The translations under genes and the position numbers were made by a program. From assembly GCA_029959865.1 (NCBI GenBank), contig JASCPE010000007.1:20070-84069 (forward strand): a stretch of 64,000 nt of DNA, written 5' to 3'. The first letter of the stretch is position 1, and the number at the start of each line of letters is the position of its first letter. Shown in pieces: positions 45,080-56,801 of this stretch. Source of the stretch: Microbacteriaceae bacterium PS02070. Lineage in GTDB: Bacteria; Actinomycetota; Actinomycetes; Actinomycetales; Microbacteriaceae. The notes beneath the pieces were generated by a model. That model was not told the origin of the DNA, did not search any database, and was given only the letters and a program-made list of their open reading frames with translations.

Positions 45080-45766
45080 TCAGCCGGTCAATTCTTCGCG
45101 CAGGCGCCGGGCAAGCTCGGCGGCCGGCATCCGACGAGGGAACACGGCGACGACGACATCGTCGGGAGCGGCGGTGTCCTGCTGGGAGAGGACACCAAAA
45201 CGTCGCAGGAGCTCGTCGTTTGCGTCGCGCAGAGCCGACACCGGGATGCGCTTCGACCCGCGCAGCAGCTGTCGCAGCACATGGTTGTGTGTCGCGGTGA
45301 CTGCCGCGGAGAAGGCGACGGCAATCGCCTCATCCACGCCAGGGACACGTTCTCGGAGGAAACGGGTGAACAGCCGCTCGTACTGCGACGCGGTGACGAT
45401 CTCTCGGTCGCGGAGGGCCGGAACCTCACGCACGATGCGATAACGCCGGCGGGCGAGATCCGGGTCCGCGGCATAGTGACGGTAGATCTGCTGGGACGAC
45501 TCGCAGACCCGCTCCCACGGATTCCCGTCGGAGGCGTCGAGCTCGTCCTTCGCTGCCGTCAGCACCACATCATGGTCGGCGAAGATCACATCGTCCTTGC
45601 CGCCGAACTGGCGAAAGAACGTCGAGCGGGAGATGCCCGCAGCCTGTGCGATCTGATCGACGGAGGTCTGCTCGAAGCCCTGCCGGAGGAAGAGGTCCAG
45701 CGCCGCAGATACGACCTGGGTGCGGGATGCGCGTGAGTCACTCCCGGGTCGTGTCGCCTCGCTCAT
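45080..45766 (-). CDS. TetR-family transcriptional regulator
   Basis: The 228-residue protein has an N-terminal helix-turn-helix: [20 protein letters not shown], then [20 protein letters not shown] with the TetR signature. The C-terminal ligand domain is all helical and unassigned. It is leaderless (TAGGCT six bases before the ATG) and lies directly upstream of the acyl-CoA dehydrogenase gene, with an 11+11 palindrome between them. That enzyme is the likely target, and an acyl-CoA the possible effector. Divergent from sucC. Confidence 0.92.
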   Translation of the reverse strand: MSEATRPGSDSRASRTQVVSAALDLFLRQGFEQTSVDQIAQAAGISRSTFFRQFGGKDDVIFADHDVVLTAAKDELDASDGNPWERVCESSQQIYRHYAADPDLARRRYRIVREVPALRDREIVTASQYERLFTRFLRERVPGVDEAIAVAFSAAVTATHNHVLRQLLRGSKRIPVSALRDANDELLRRFGVLSQQDTAAPDDVVVAVFPRRMPAAELARRLREELTG

Positions 45767-45772
45767 GCCGGA

Positions 45773-45778
45773 AGCCTA
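45773..45778 (-). promoter_or_regulatory. Leaderless -10 of tetR
   Basis: TAGGCT on the minus strand, six bases before the ATG at 45766. Confidence 0.65.
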
Positions 45779-45782
45779 ACTT

Positions 45783-45809
45783 GCGGCACCTGCCTTTTGC
45801 CGGTGCCGC
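45783..45809. promoter_or_regulatory. Inverted repeat between tetR and sucC
   Basis: GCGGCACC (45783-45790), eleven bases, GGTGCCGC (45802-45809). It lies over the likely -35 of tetR. It does not match the palindrome at 45038-45068, so it may bind a different protein. Confidence 0.4.
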
Positions 45810-45835
45810 GAGGCGCGCTCAGACGCTTCGGGTAG

Positions 45836-45860
45836 TAGGCTCGGTGATTGGCCGTATCCT
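45836..45860 (+). promoter_or_regulatory. Candidate sucCD promoter
   Basis: Two -10-like hexamers, TAGGCT (45836-45841) and TATCCT (45855-45860), before a leader of about 40-60 bases that carries GAAGGA ahead of the sucC GTG. Confidence 0.4.
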
Positions 45861-45909
45861 GATCGGCCGCGAGATTCCCGCCACCGCCAAGCCCAGTGAA
45901 GGATTGCCC

Positions 45910-48007
<2,098 letters not shown>

Positions 48008-48008
<1 letters not shown>

Positions 48009-48442
48009 TGGGACTCCAAGGGCAGTACCTCCCCAGCACGTCGGAATGGGCGCGCGAGCAGGCCGAGGCCTACGAGGCCACCGGCGGCGCTGAACAGAGC
48101 TCGCTGCGGGGAAAGCCGGTCATCGTGCTGACAACCGTCGGTGCGAAGACGGGTGGACTACGCAAGACGGCGCTGATGCGCGTCGAGCATGAGGGCACCT
48201 ACGCTGTCGTCGCGTCGAAGGGAGGCGCCCCGAAGCCTCCGGCGTGGTACTGGAACGTCCGCGCGAACCCCGTGGTCGAGCTTCAGGACGGTGACGACAA
48301 GCGCGAGTACGTCGCCCGTGAGGTGACCGGCGCGGAGTACGACCTCTGGTGGGACCGTGCCGCACAGGCGTGGCCGGACTACAACGAGTACGCCAAGAAG
48401 ACCGACCGCAAGATCGCCGTTTTCGTCCTCGAACCCCGCTGA
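48008..48442 (+). CDS. Deazaflavin (F420)-dependent nitroreductase-family protein
   Basis: The 144-residue protein belongs to the DDN family of F420-binding split-barrel reductases. [24 protein letters not shown] is the family motif (in parts), and [20 protein letters not shown] is the second conserved region. Members reduce nitroimidazoles or quinones, but the natural substrate is often unknown. Translation is coupled to sucD through TAATG. Whether F420 synthesis genes are present cannot be seen here. Confidence 0.88.
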
Positions 48443-48496
48443 CCGCGCGCCGCGCGCGGACCGGCGCGGCGACGGGGGAGCGACGAAGGGGATAGG

Positions 48497-48502
48497 TAGG
48501 GT
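48497..48502 (+). promoter_or_regulatory. Near-leaderless -10 of the DUF6350 gene
   Basis: TAGGGT, nine bases before the ATG at 48512. Confidence 0.5.
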
Positions 48503-48511
48503 CGGAACGCC

Positions 48512-49930
48512 ATGAACCGCCTGCTCGTTGCCCTTCTCGCCGCGATCGACGCCGTCGTCGCGGCGATCGTCGGTCTCGTCGTCATTCTCGCCCCCCTCAC
48601 CCTGATCTGGGTGCTCGGGCTGGGCGGAGACGCCGTCTGGTCGGCGCTGTGGCCGGCCACCGCGAGGATCTGGCAGCTGGGCCATCTGGTGCCGCTTCAC
48701 GTCACGCTGCCGCTGGACTACCGGACCGTCGCCGGGATCCCCGACGAGGCCGCAACGTTCGCGATCTCACTCGCCCCGCTGGCCTTTGCGCTGTTCACGC
48801 TCGTGTTCGCCGCACGATCTGGTCGCCGCGCGGCGCGGGCGGGCGAGGGCCTCACCGGTGTCGTTTCGGGGACGGTCGCCTTCATAGCGGCGGCGACGGT
48901 GGTCGCGCTGACATCGGCCAACTCCGTGGCGGCCGTGGACACCTGGCAGGCTGTTCTCCTGCCTGTGGCGGTGTTCGCGCTCGGAGCAGTCGGAGGCTGG
49001 CTGCATGGCGGATGGTCTGAGGGCGATGTCATCATCGACCCGCTGCGCGAACGCCTGTCGCCCCGGTGGCAACCCGTCGCCGGCGCTGCGGCGCGGGCAG
49101 CGGGGGTCTCGGTGGCGCTCGTCTCCGCGCTCGCCGCCGTCGGTTTCATCGTCATGCTCGTCGTCCGCGGCGCAGAGGTGATCGCGCTCTTCGAGTCCTC
49201 ACACGTTGATGCACTCGGAGCCACCGTCATCACGTTGGGGCAACTCGCGTATCTGCCCACCCTGCTGCTGTGGAGCGCGTCGTACATCGCCGGTCCCGGC
49301 TTCGCGCTCGGAGTGGGTTCCTCGATCGGTCCCGCCGGAACGTCGACGGGCGTCGTGCCGGGAATCCCTGTGCTGGGCGTGGTCCCCGATTCGATCTCTC
49401 CGTGGATGCTGCTGCTCGCTCTGACGGTGGTCGCGGCGGGATTCTTCGCGGGGGTCGTCGCGCGTCGCGCGCTGCTCGCCCATGACCGCACCGAACCCGT
49501 TCTCGTTCGACTCGCCACGCTCGGCATCCTCGTCGCGCTCGTCGCGGCTGTCGCGGCCCTCGCGGCACTGGCGGCGTCTGGCTCCTTCGGGCCGGGGCGC
49601 CTCGCGGAGGTGGGTCCCCACGTGGGCTTGTTCACCGCGGCGGTCACGGGTGAGATTCTGATCGGGTCCGCCATTGCCCTCCTGACCCCGCGCATCGAGT
49701 CCGTGCCGTCGCTGCCGCGTGTCGGAGCGCGTCATGACCGGACTCCGATCCTTGTCGGTGCCGAGCAAGACGGCCACGCGGGAAGCGACACGGGCGAGCG
49801 GGGGACACCAGACGGCGAATCCCGCGCGCAACACGAAGACGATGCCGACGTCGGTACGGGGCCGACCATCGAGGATCTCACCGCGACAGCTCCGCTGGAG
49901 CCCCTCCCCGAGGAAGAGGACCGGCGGTAG
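48512..49930 (+). CDS. DUF6350-family multi-pass membrane protein
   Basis: The 472-residue protein has roughly nine hydrophobic helices between residues 8 and 390 and a hydrophilic acidic tail of about 75 residues. The first helix region AAIDAVVAAIVGLVVILAPLTLIWV is split here by helix. The conserved middle has LPTLLLWSASYIAGPGFALG, the hallmark of the family. Position between sucCD and purN-purH is conserved across actinobacteria. Function unknown; no transporter signature was recognised. Confidence 0.85.
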   Translation: MNRLLVALLAAIDAVVAAIVGLVVILAPLTLIWVLGLGGDAVWSALWPATARIWQLGHLVPLHVTLPLDYRTVAGIPDEAATFAISLAPLAFALFTLVFAARSGRRAARAGEGLTGVVSGTVAFIAAATVVALTSANSVAAVDTWQAVLLPVAVFALGAVGGWLHGGWSEGDVIIDPLRERLSPRWQPVAGAAARAAGVSVALVSALAAVGFIVMLVVRGAEVIALFESSHVDALGATVITLGQLAYLPTLLLWSASYIAGPGFALGVGSSIGPAGTSTGVVPGIPVLGVVPDSISPWMLLLALTVVAAGFFAGVVARRALLAHDRTEPVLVRLATLGILVALVAAVAALAALAASGSFGPGRLAEVGPHVGLFTAAVTGEILIGSAIALLTPRIESVPSLPRVGARHDRTPILVGAEQDGHAGSDTGERGTPDGESRAQHEDDADVGTGPTIEDLTATAPLEPLPEEEDRR

Positions 49931-49931
49931 G

Positions 49932-49937
49932 TAGACT
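49932..49937 (+). promoter_or_regulatory. Leaderless -10 of purN
   Basis: TAGACT, six bases before the GTG at 49944 and immediately after the TAG stop of the DUF6350 gene. Confidence 0.65.
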
Positions 49938-49943
49938 GGGAAC

Positions 49944-50534
49944 GTGCTGAAAGTCGCTGTCCTCATCTCCGGTGCAGGCACGAATCTCAGGGCGCTCCTC
50001 GAGGCCGCGGCCGCTCCCGATTTCCCCGCGCGCGTGGTGGTCGTCGGAGCCGATCGCCCAGCCGAAGGATTCGCGCACGCCGAAGAGTTCGGCATCCCCA
50101 CCTTCTCTGTCCCGTTTCGTGCCTTCGAGAGCCGACAGGCGTGGGGCGCCGAGCTGCTCGCTCAACTCGACATCTGGGACGCCGACCTGCTCGTTCTCAG
50201 CGGCCTCATGCGACTGCTGCCGCCAGACGTCGTCGCCGCAAAGGCGCCAGCGATCATCAATACGCATCCCGCCTACCTGCCGGAGTTCCCGGGAGCCCAT
50301 GCCGTCCGCGACGCGCTCGCAGCCGGCGCGGTGGAGACGGGAGCGAGCGTCATCGTGGTCGACGAGGGCGTCGACACCGGGCCGATCCTTGCGCAGGAAC
50401 GCGTTTCGGTCGAGCCAGGCGACTCGGAAGCGAGTCTTCACGAACGCATCAAACCCGTCGAGAGACGACTCCTCATCGATACCGTTCGCGCCATCGCGAC
50501 CGGTGAGCTGACCCTTCCCGAACCTACCCGCTGA
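49944..50534 (+). CDS. purN: Phosphoribosylglycinamide formyltransferase
   Basis: Adds the first formyl group in purine synthesis from 10-formyltetrahydrofolate. The 196-residue product opens [19 protein letters not shown]. The catalytic Asn and His are in [17 protein letters not shown] and the Asp in [14 protein letters not shown] 49944 is set by the leaderless promoter. purH follows after 14 bases, so the two form an operon. Confidence 0.96.
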   Translation: MLKVAVLISGAGTNLRALLEAAAAPDFPARVVVVGADRPAEGFAHAEEFGIPTFSVPFRAFESRQAWGAELLAQLDIWDADLLVLSGLMRLLPPDVVAAKAPAIINTHPAYLPEFPGAHAVRDALAAGAVETGASVIVVDEGVDTGPILAQERVSVEPGDSEASLHERIKPVERRLLIDTVRAIATGELTLPEPTR

Positions 50535-50548
50535 ACTCTGGAGCCCCC

Positions 50549-52156
50549 ATGGCCGGTCCCGCCATCGATCCCACTCTGTACCGCGAGCGCGATGTCGTTC
50601 CCGTTCGCCGAGCCCTTATCTCGGTGAGCGACAAGACTGACCTCCTCCCGCTCGCCGAGGCACTGAGCGCTGCAGACGTCGAGATCGTTTCGACCGGCTC
50701 GACCGCCGCCACGATCCGAGATGCCGGCTTCTCCGTCACCGACGTCTCGTCCGTCACCGGTTTCCCGGAGTCGCTCGGCGGTCGCGTCAAGACGCTGCAC
50801 CCCGCTGTCCACGCGGGGCTGCTCGCTGACCTTCGCCTGCAAGAGCATGAGGATCAGTTGGCCGACCTGGGCATCGCGGCGTTCGAACTCGTGGTCGTTA
50901 ACCTCTACCCCTTCGTCGAGACGGTGCGCAGCGGTGCGCAGGGGGACGCGGTGGTCGAGCAGATCGACATCGGCGGACCGGCGATGGTCCGCGCCTCGGC
51001 GAAGAACTTCGCCAACGTCGCCGTGGTCGTATCCCCAGAGTCCTATTCGGCCGTCATCGAGTCGGTCGGCGCCGGTGGAACGTCGCTGGCTCAGAGGCGA
51101 GAACTCGCCGCTCGAGCATTCGCACACACGGCGGCGTATGACCGTGCCGTCTCCACGTGGTTCGCGGAAGAGACCCTGGCCGATGACGGTGACCTTCCGC
51201 AGCATCTCACCGTTCGGGCGGAGCGGTTGCAGACCCTGCGCTACGGCGAGAATTCCCATCAGCGGGCGGCCATCTACACGCGAGCGGGCGGTCACGGCAT
51301 CGCTCAAGCAACGCAGTTGCAGGGCAAGGAGATGTCCTACAACAACTACGTCGACGCGGACGCGGCGCTGCGCGCGGCCTTCGATATGGTCAAGCCTGCG
51401 GTTGCGGTCATCAAGCACGCCAATCCGTGCGGTATCGCGACGGCTGCCCCGCACGCGCTCGACGAGATCGCCTCTGCGCACCTGCGCGCTCACGAGTGCG
51501 ACCCCGTGTCAGCCTTTGGCGGCGTGATTGCCGCCAACCGCACCGTGACGCTGAAGATGGCAGAGAACCTCCGCGACATCTTCACCGAGGTCATCGTCGC
51601 CCCTGCCTTCGAGCCGGAGGCTCTGCAGGTCTTCAAGCTGAAGAGCAACTTGCGCGTGCTCCAACTCCCCGATGACTGGAAGCAGGAGAAGTTGGATGTC
51701 CGACTCGTCTCCGGCGGTCTCCTTCTTCAGGACGCGGATCGCTTCCCGGACGACATCGACTCGGTCGCGAAGGACTGGGAGCTCGTGTCGGGGGAGCGGC
51801 CCGCTGAGTCGGAGATGACGAACCTCATCTTTGCGTGGAAGGCCTGCCGTGCCGTCAAGTCGAACGCGATCGTGCTCGCGCAGAGCTCGGCGACCGTGGG
51901 GATCGGCATGGGCCAGGTCAACCGTGTCGACTCGTGCCGCCTGGCGGTCGAGCGGGCGGGCGATCGGGCGCGCGGGGCTGTGGCAGCGTCGGACGCGTTC
52001 TTCCCCTTCGCGGACGGACCCCAGGTGCTCATCGATGCGGGCGTCTCCGTCATCATCCAGCCCGGCGGCTCGGTGCGGGATGAAGAGGTCGTCCAGGCCG
52101 CGCGCAGCGCGGGGGTCACCATGTTCTTCACGGGAGAGCGTCACTTCTTCCACTAG
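50549..52156 (+). CDS. purH: Bifunctional AICAR formyltransferase / IMP cyclohydrolase
   Basis: Carries out the last two steps to IMP, the substrate of GuaB encoded in this window. The 535-residue protein has the N-terminal MGS-like cyclohydrolase domain ([31 protein letters not shown]). The C-terminal formyltransferase domain has [22 protein letters not shown] and a C-terminal [11 protein letters not shown] with [16 protein letters not shown] precedes the ATG. Confidence 0.97.
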   Translation: MAGPAIDPTLYRERDVVPVRRALISVSDKTDLLPLAEALSAADVEIVSTGSTAATIRDAGFSVTDVSSVTGFPESLGGRVKTLHPAVHAGLLADLRLQEHEDQLADLGIAAFELVVVNLYPFVETVRSGAQGDAVVEQIDIGGPAMVRASAKNFANVAVVVSPESYSAVIESVGAGGTSLAQRRELAARAFAHTAAYDRAVSTWFAEETLADDGDLPQHLTVRAERLQTLRYGENSHQRAAIYTRAGGHGIAQATQLQGKEMSYNNYVDADAALRAAFDMVKPAVAVIKHANPCGIATAAPHALDEIASAHLRAHECDPVSAFGGVIAANRTVTLKMAENLRDIFTEVIVAPAFEPEALQVFKLKSNLRVLQLPDDWKQEKLDVRLVSGGLLLQDADRFPDDIDSVAKDWELVSGERPAESEMTNLIFAWKACRAVKSNAIVLAQSSATVGIGMGQVNRVDSCRLAVERAGDRARGAVAASDAFFPFADGPQVLIDAGVSVIIQPGGSVRDEEVVQAARSAGVTMFFTGERHFFH

Positions 52157-52186
52157 TCCGCGGTGTCGGATGCGACGAAGTTCTGC

Positions 52187-52216
52187 TTGCGCGGCGCCGA
52201 CACACGGTCATAGGCT
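52187..52216 (+). promoter_or_regulatory. Promoter of the ABC exporter leader
   Basis: TTGCGC (52187-52192), an 18-base spacer and TAGGCT (52211-52216). Transcription would start near 52223, about 37 bases before the leader ORF and 226 bases before the first exporter gene. Most genes in this window are leaderless, so the long leader is notable. Confidence 0.65.
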
Positions 52217-52259
52217 GGAAGGCTCTCGCGCGCTGCGCACGACCCACGAGGAGGAAGCC

Positions 52260-52340
52260 ATGTCTCAGGCCATCGTCACCGTCACGAAGCCCCTCGCCCC
52301 CGTCGTGTTCGCGGTCGCGCCGCTCGGGCGAGGTCACTGA
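52260..52340 (+). CDS. 26-residue leader peptide upstream of the ABC exporter genes
   Basis: A short ORF with AGGAGG (52249-52254) five bases before its ATG, one of the strongest ribosome sites in the window. The peptide begins MSQAIVTVTKPLAPVV and ends GRGH. It overlaps no other gene. It is followed within three bases by a GC-rich hairpin, and the exporter starts 108 bases later. Position and size fit a regulatory leader peptide whose translation controls downstream expression. The product probably has no function of its own. The I-V-T-V stretch at residues 5-8 loosely recalls the IAVV stalling segment of some erm leaders, which is only suggestive. Confidence 0.7.
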   Translation: MSQAIVTVTKPLAPVVFAVAPLGRGH

Positions 52341-52343
52341 ACG

Positions 52344-52365
52344 ACGCGGCGGAATGCCGCCGCGT
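52344..52365 (+). terminator. Hairpin after the leader ORF, possible attenuator
   Basis: ACGCGGCGG (52344-52352), loop AATG, CCGCCGCGT (52357-52365), nine perfect pairs. No T tract follows. Bases 52318-52323 (CGCCGC), inside the end of the leader ORF, can pair with 52346-52351 and open this stem, giving a competing structure. Confidence 0.55.
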
Positions 52366-52448
52366 TATCCACGTTTCAACCGAAGAAGCCGGGCCGTGTG
52401 CCCGCAAGGGCGCCCCCGCGCTCGTCACTGAGAACTCCCACAAGGATT

Positions 52449-54272
52449 ATGACCTCCAGCTCCGATATGCGTCGCCGTCCGCCGTCCACCCTCCGCTCGC
52501 TCGCCCGGCTCCTCCCGTTCGCCCGTCCCGTCATCCCACGACTGATTCTGGGTGCCGTGAGCGCTCTCGTCGCGAGCCTGCTCGCGCTCGCGATCCCGCT
52601 CGTACTTGAAGCCATCGTCGGCGGTCCGATCGCGTCGAAGGACGTCACCCTTATCGTCTGGGGCGCCGTCGGCATCTTCGCCCTGGGTCTTGCCGAGGCG
52701 GTCATGGTCTGGCTGCGCCGGTGGTTCGTGCTCGGGCCCGCGACGATGGTCGAATACGAACTGCGTCAGACGTTCTACTCACGCCTGCAGCGTCTGCCCG
52801 TGGCGTTCCACGATCGGTGGCAGTCCGGCCAGCTCCTCAGCCGCATGATGCAGGACATCAGCATGCTTCGCCGCTGGTTGGCCTTCGGTCTCGTCCTGCT
52901 CGTGGTCAACATGATGACGATCGTCGTCGGGGCCGCGCTCCTCTTCCGCTGGCACTGGGCGCTCGGCACGGTCTTCATCATCGTGTCCGCACCGTTGTGG
53001 ATCGCCGGGTACCGGTTCGAGAAGAGCTACGGCACGCTGGCTCGCCGCAGCCAGGACCAAGCGGGCGACCTCGCCACCTCCGTCGAGGAGAGCGTGCACG
53101 GCATCCGGGTACTGAAAGCCTTCGGGCGCGGAAAGATGGCGCTGCAGAAGTTCACGCGCCAGGCGGAGTCTCTGCAAGAGACCGAGATCGCGAAGGCGCG
53201 CGCACTGGGCTGGATCTGGTTCTGGCTCGTTCTGCTGCCCGACATCGCCTTCGCCTTGTGCTTGGGGGTCGGGATCTACCTCAGTGCCCTCGGTCAGATC
53301 TCAATGCCCGAACTCGTCGCGTTCTTTGCGATGGCGACGATCCTGCGGTGGCCCGTCGAGTCGATCGGCTTCCTGTTCTCCTTCACGCTCGATGCGCGGA
53401 CGGCGACCGATCGACTGTTCGAGGTCTACGACGAGCAGAACACGATCACCGACCCTGAGCACCCCACCACCCTGAGGGAGCCGCGAGGTGAGCTCGTCTT
53501 CGACGGCGTGCATTTCCGCTATCAGGACGCGCGACCGAATGAGCCCGATCTGCTCCGCGGGATCGACCTGGCCCTGCGCCCTGGCGAGACGATGGCGCTG
53601 GTCGGTTTGACCGGGTCGGGTAAGACGAGCCTCACGACGCTGCCGGGTCGTCTCTATGACGTGACCGAGGGGCGAGTGCTGATCGACGGCGTGGACGTAC
53701 GTGATCTCACGCTGGCCGAGCTGCGCACCCACGTGGGGATGGCCTTCGAAGACGCCACGCTCTTCTCGCAGTCGATCAGGGACAACATCCTGCTCGGACG
53801 CGAGGACCTGATCCCCGGCTCGCCCGAGGCCGAAGCAGTTCTGAAGGAAGCACTGCAGGTCGCACAGGCGGCCTTCGTGTACGACCTCCCCGACGGGGTG
53901 GACACGATCATCGGTGAGGAAGGACTGTCTCTCTCCGGCGGTCAGCGTCAGCGACTCGCGCTCGCACGCGCCGTCGCAGCCCGCCCCGCGGTCCTCGTCC
54001 TCGATGATCCACTCTCGGCGCTGGATGTCGATACCGAAGCCCTCGTCGAGGACGCCCTGCGGGAGGTCCTGCGAGAGACGACGGCGCTCGTGGTGGCCCA
54101 CCGTCCATCGACGGTGGCGCTCGCCGACCGCGTCGCGCTCTTGGAGAAGGGGAGGGTCACAGCGGTCGGGACCCACTCCGAGCTCCTGCGTGACAGTGAG
54201 CACTACCGGCACGTGATCTCCAGTTTGGAAGACGACGAGAACCGTCAGCGGGAAACGGAGGTGAACCTGTGA
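52449..54272 (+). CDS. ABC exporter half-transporter A (degenerate nucleotide site)
   Basis: The 607-residue protein has six membrane helices (about 30-320) and a C-terminal ATPase. Walker A is GLTGSGKTS near residue 385 and the signature is canonical, [14 protein letters not shown]. Walker B reads [12 protein letters not shown] with Asp520 where the catalytic Glu should be. Together with its partner this makes one consensus and one degenerate ATP site, the mark of heterodimeric exporters such as BmrCD and LmrCD. The ATG at 52449 follows AAGGA. An in-frame ATG at 52398 has no such site. Substrate probably a drug or lipid. The end overlaps gene B as GTGA. Confidence 0.93.
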   Translation: MTSSSDMRRRPPSTLRSLARLLPFARPVIPRLILGAVSALVASLLALAIPLVLEAIVGGPIASKDVTLIVWGAVGIFALGLAEAVMVWLRRWFVLGPATMVEYELRQTFYSRLQRLPVAFHDRWQSGQLLSRMMQDISMLRRWLAFGLVLLVVNMMTIVVGAALLFRWHWALGTVFIIVSAPLWIAGYRFEKSYGTLARRSQDQAGDLATSVEESVHGIRVLKAFGRGKMALQKFTRQAESLQETEIAKARALGWIWFWLVLLPDIAFALCLGVGIYLSALGQISMPELVAFFAMATILRWPVESIGFLFSFTLDARTATDRLFEVYDEQNTITDPEHPTTLREPRGELVFDGVHFRYQDARPNEPDLLRGIDLALRPGETMALVGLTGSGKTSLTTLPGRLYDVTEGRVLIDGVDVRDLTLAELRTHVGMAFEDATLFSQSIRDNILLGREDLIPGSPEAEAVLKEALQVAQAAFVYDLPDGVDTIIGEEGLSLSGGQRQRLALARAVAARPAVLVLDDPLSALDVDTEALVEDALREVLRETTALVVAHRPSTVALADRVALLEKGRVTAVGTHSELLRDSEHYRHVISSLEDDENRQRETEVNL

Positions 54273-56086
54273 CCACGTCAGTGACAGGAACGAGCGGCGA
54301 AGACCGTTCGGACTACACGCGCGAGGAAAGCCGCCTCATCCGACGGCGCTCGCTGCGGTTGCTCGGGTCGCTCGTGTCGCCGCTGCGCGCGCAGCTGATC
54401 CTCGCCGCGGCGGTCATCATCGTCTCCACGATGCTGCGCGTCGCGGGACCGGCCCTGATCGGATGGGGGATCTCCCACGCTCTTCCCGCCGCCACCGGAG
54501 CAGCGCCGGATTGGATGCCCGCCATCGGCATCGTGTGCGTGTATCTCGCCGCAGGCATCGGCGGAGCGGCGTTGATCGGATGGTACGCGGTTGTGGCGGC
54601 ACGACTGACGCAGGCGATCATGCTCGACCTTCGCAAGCGCATCTTCCTGCACACCCAGCGGCTCAGCCTCGAGTTCCACGAGTCCTACACCTCGGGCCGG
54701 ATCATCTCGCGCCAGACGAGCGATCTCGACTCCATCCGGGAGCTACTCGACGGTGGCCTCAACGAACTCGTCTCCGGACTGCTCTACGGCGCGTTCACGC
54801 TGATCGCACTGCTCCTGCTCGATTGGCAGTCGGGGCTCATCTTGATCGCGATGGGCGTCCCGCTCGCTTTCCTCATGCGGTGGTTCTACCTCCGCTCGCA
54901 GGTGGTTTACCGAGAGTCCCGGGTGGTCAGCGCGCAGGTGATTGTGAAGTTCGTTGAGACGATGACCGGTATCCGTGCCGTTAAGGCGTTCCGAAAGGAA
55001 CCGCGTAATGACGAGGAGTTCGGTGAGGTCGCGCTGAAGTACCGCGATGTCAACATGCGCTCGATCCGTCTCTTCGGGACGTTTGAGCCCGGAATGATGG
55101 CAATCGCCTCGGCGACGCTGGCTGTCGTTGTGCTCTGGGGCGGGATCCGGGTTGCCGACGGGGCCTTCGCGATCGGCTTCCTGCTGTCCGCGGTTCTCTA
55201 CGTGCGCAACTTCTTCTCGCCGCTGCAGGAGGTGGCGATGTTCCTCAACTCCTACCAGTCCGCGACCGCGGCGCTGGAGAAGGTGTCCGGCGTGCTGGAG
55301 GAGGAGCCTACCGTTCCCGACCCGACCAACCCGGTCGACCTCTGGACCGCGAAGGGCCGGGTCGAGTTCGACGACGTCACCTTCGGCTATGGCAGCGACC
55401 GCACCATCTTGCCGGACTTCTCCCTGGACATCCCGGCCGGGCAGACGGTGGCTCTCGTGGGCACGACGGGGGCGGGCAAGTCCACTCTCGCCAAGCTCAT
55501 CTCGCGGTTCTACGATCCGACCGCCGGGTCGGTTCGCCTGGACGGCGTGGATCTGCGCGATCTTCACCCGAAGGACCTGCGCCGCGCCATCGTGATGGTC
55601 ACGCAGGAGGCCTACCTCTTCAGTGGCACCGTCGCTGACAACATCGCACTCGGCAAGCCGGATGCCACGTTCGACGAGATCCAACGGGCCGCGCGCGCCG
55701 TCGGTGCCGATGCGTTCATCCAGGCGCTCCCGGACGGGTACGACACCGACGTGAACAAGCGCGGGGGACGTGTCTCTGCCGGCCAGCGTCAGTTGATCTC
55801 CTTCGCCCGCGCCTTCCTGGCTGATCCTGCCGTGCTCATTCTTGACGAGGCGACGGCGTCACTGGACATGCCGAGCGAGCGAGACATCCAGGATGCGCTG
55901 CAGTCTCTCCTTGCGCACCGCACGGCGATCATCATCGCGCACCGGCTCTCGACCGTCGCGATTGCGGATCGGGTGCTCGTGATGGAGCACGGACGGATCA
56001 TCGAGGATGGAACACCCGCGCAGCTCATCGCGGGGTCGGGCAAGTTCGCCCAGTTGCACGCCGCATGGCGGGAGACTCTGGTGTGA
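54269..56086 (+). CDS. ABC exporter half-transporter B
   Basis: The 605-residue partner also has six helices (about 30-320) and an ATPase domain. Walker A is GTTGAGKST near residue 400, and Walker [11 protein letters not shown] has the consensus Glu527. Its signature is altered to VSAGQRQ (residues 502-508) in place of LSGGQ. This altered signature faces the degenerate Walker B of subunit A, so the complex has one working site. The GTG start overlaps the stop of A, ensuring equal synthesis. Cytoplasmic membrane, multidrug or lipid export likely. Confidence 0.93.
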   Translation: MTTSVTGTSGEDRSDYTREESRLIRRRSLRLLGSLVSPLRAQLILAAAVIIVSTMLRVAGPALIGWGISHALPAATGAAPDWMPAIGIVCVYLAAGIGGAALIGWYAVVAARLTQAIMLDLRKRIFLHTQRLSLEFHESYTSGRIISRQTSDLDSIRELLDGGLNELVSGLLYGAFTLIALLLLDWQSGLILIAMGVPLAFLMRWFYLRSQVVYRESRVVSAQVIVKFVETMTGIRAVKAFRKEPRNDEEFGEVALKYRDVNMRSIRLFGTFEPGMMAIASATLAVVVLWGGIRVADGAFAIGFLLSAVLYVRNFFSPLQEVAMFLNSYQSATAALEKVSGVLEEEPTVPDPTNPVDLWTAKGRVEFDDVTFGYGSDRTILPDFSLDIPAGQTVALVGTTGAGKSTLAKLISRFYDPTAGSVRLDGVDLRDLHPKDLRRAIVMVTQEAYLFSGTVADNIALGKPDATFDEIQRAARAVGADAFIQALPDGYDTDVNKRGGRVSAGQRQLISFARAFLADPAVLILDEATASLDMPSERDIQDALQSLLAHRTAIIIAHRLSTVAIADRVLVMEHGRIIEDGTPAQLIAGSGKFAQLHAAWRETLV

Positions 56087-56092
56087 GTGCTC

Positions 56093-56144
56093 GCTGACCC
56101 GGCGTCGCGGTGGGGTGTTCCTCCCCCGCCGTCGCTGGGTCAGC
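56093..56144. terminator. Long imperfect hairpin after the ABC exporter
   Basis: GCTGACCC (56093-56100) pairs with GGGTCAGC (56137-56144), and the inner bases pair with a few mismatches. It lies between convergent genes. Confidence 0.7.
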
Positions 56145-56150
56145 GCCTCG

Positions 56151-56603
56151 TCAGAGGCGAATTTCCGCGACGACTTCGCCGTACTCGGTCTCATCGACCG
56201 GCGTGAAGCCGACCCGTTCGAAGAAGGCCTCCGGGCCGCCATCTCCGGCTTCGTAAATCACGTCGACATGATCCATGCCTCGGCGACGCGCTTCCTCGAG
56301 CAGATTCTCGACGGCGAACCGACCAACGCCGCGGCCCTGGTCGTCGGCGTCGACGTTGATGCGCCACAGCACCGACTGGAAGTGCGGCTGAGGAGCTTCG
56401 GGATCGAAGTTGGCAGAGACAAAGCCGACGACCTCGTCGCCGTCGAGCACGACCCGCTGCCACGAGGTCGCGGGATTGATGACGGCCGCGGCCACGGCGT
56501 AGCTCGTGGGGGCGAGGAACTGCTCCTGCCCAGGCTTGAGGGACATCGCATTGACGGAGACGATCGTCGATGCGGACAGTTCTACGAGTCGCAGTTCAGC
56601 CAT
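56151..56603 (-). CDS. GNAT-family N-acetyltransferase
   Basis: The 150-residue protein has the acetyl-CoA site DDQGRGVGRFAVENLLEEAR, preceded by the LWRINVDA strand, and ends with AFFERVGFTPVDETEYGEV. The arrangement resembles polyamine or antibiotic acetyltransferases (SpeG/BltD-like), but the substrate is unknown. It is leaderless (TAGCCT six bases before the ATG). Convergent with the ABC exporter. Confidence 0.85.
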   Translation of the reverse strand: MAELRLVELSASTIVSVNAMSLKPGQEQFLAPTSYAVAAAVINPATSWQRVVLDGDEVVGFVSANFDPEAPQPHFQSVLWRINVDADDQGRGVGRFAVENLLEEARRRGMDHVDVIYEAGDGGPEAFFERVGFTPVDETEYGEVVAEIRL

Positions 56604-56609
56604 GGCCCC

Positions 56610-56615
56610 AGGCTA
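56610..56615 (-). promoter_or_regulatory. Leaderless -10 of the GNAT gene
   Basis: TAGCCT on the minus strand, six bases before the ATG at 56603. Confidence 0.65.
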
Positions 56616-56654
56616 GCGGGTCCGATGCACGGATGGGGATGTCTGTCGGGGTGA

Positions 56655-56672
56655 TATCTCGATGTCAAGATA
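56655..56672. promoter_or_regulatory. Imperfect palindrome upstream of icd
   Basis: TATCTCGATGTCAAGATA, matching its reverse complement at 14 of 18 positions and AT-rich compared with its surroundings. It covers the -35 region of the candidate icd promoter. The regulator was not identified. Confidence 0.5.
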
Positions 56673-56687
56673 CTTTGACCCGTGCGA

Positions 56688-56693
56688 TAGTCT
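56688..56693 (+). promoter_or_regulatory. Candidate -10 of icd
   Basis: TAGTCT. It gives a leader of about 100 bases before the icd ATG. Confidence 0.45.
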
Positions 56694-56801
56694 TGGTTCG
56701 GTCGTTCGCACCCTTTCTGACCCCCGGCGCGTCATCAGCGCGACAGGGCCGGTCAGCGGGTGTGCCACCACGATGTCCGCTCCCGAACCGAAAGTGACCT
56801 C

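Noticed and set aside
52187..52216. A WhiB7-type promoter for the exporter leader
   Set aside because: WhiB7 promoters carry an AT-rich block just upstream of the -35. The sequence before 52187 is not clearly AT-rich.
52366..52374. TTATCCACG as a DnaA box or replication origin
   Set aside because: A single near-match after a hairpin, with no cluster of boxes, AT-rich unwinding region or dnaA/dnaN genes nearby.
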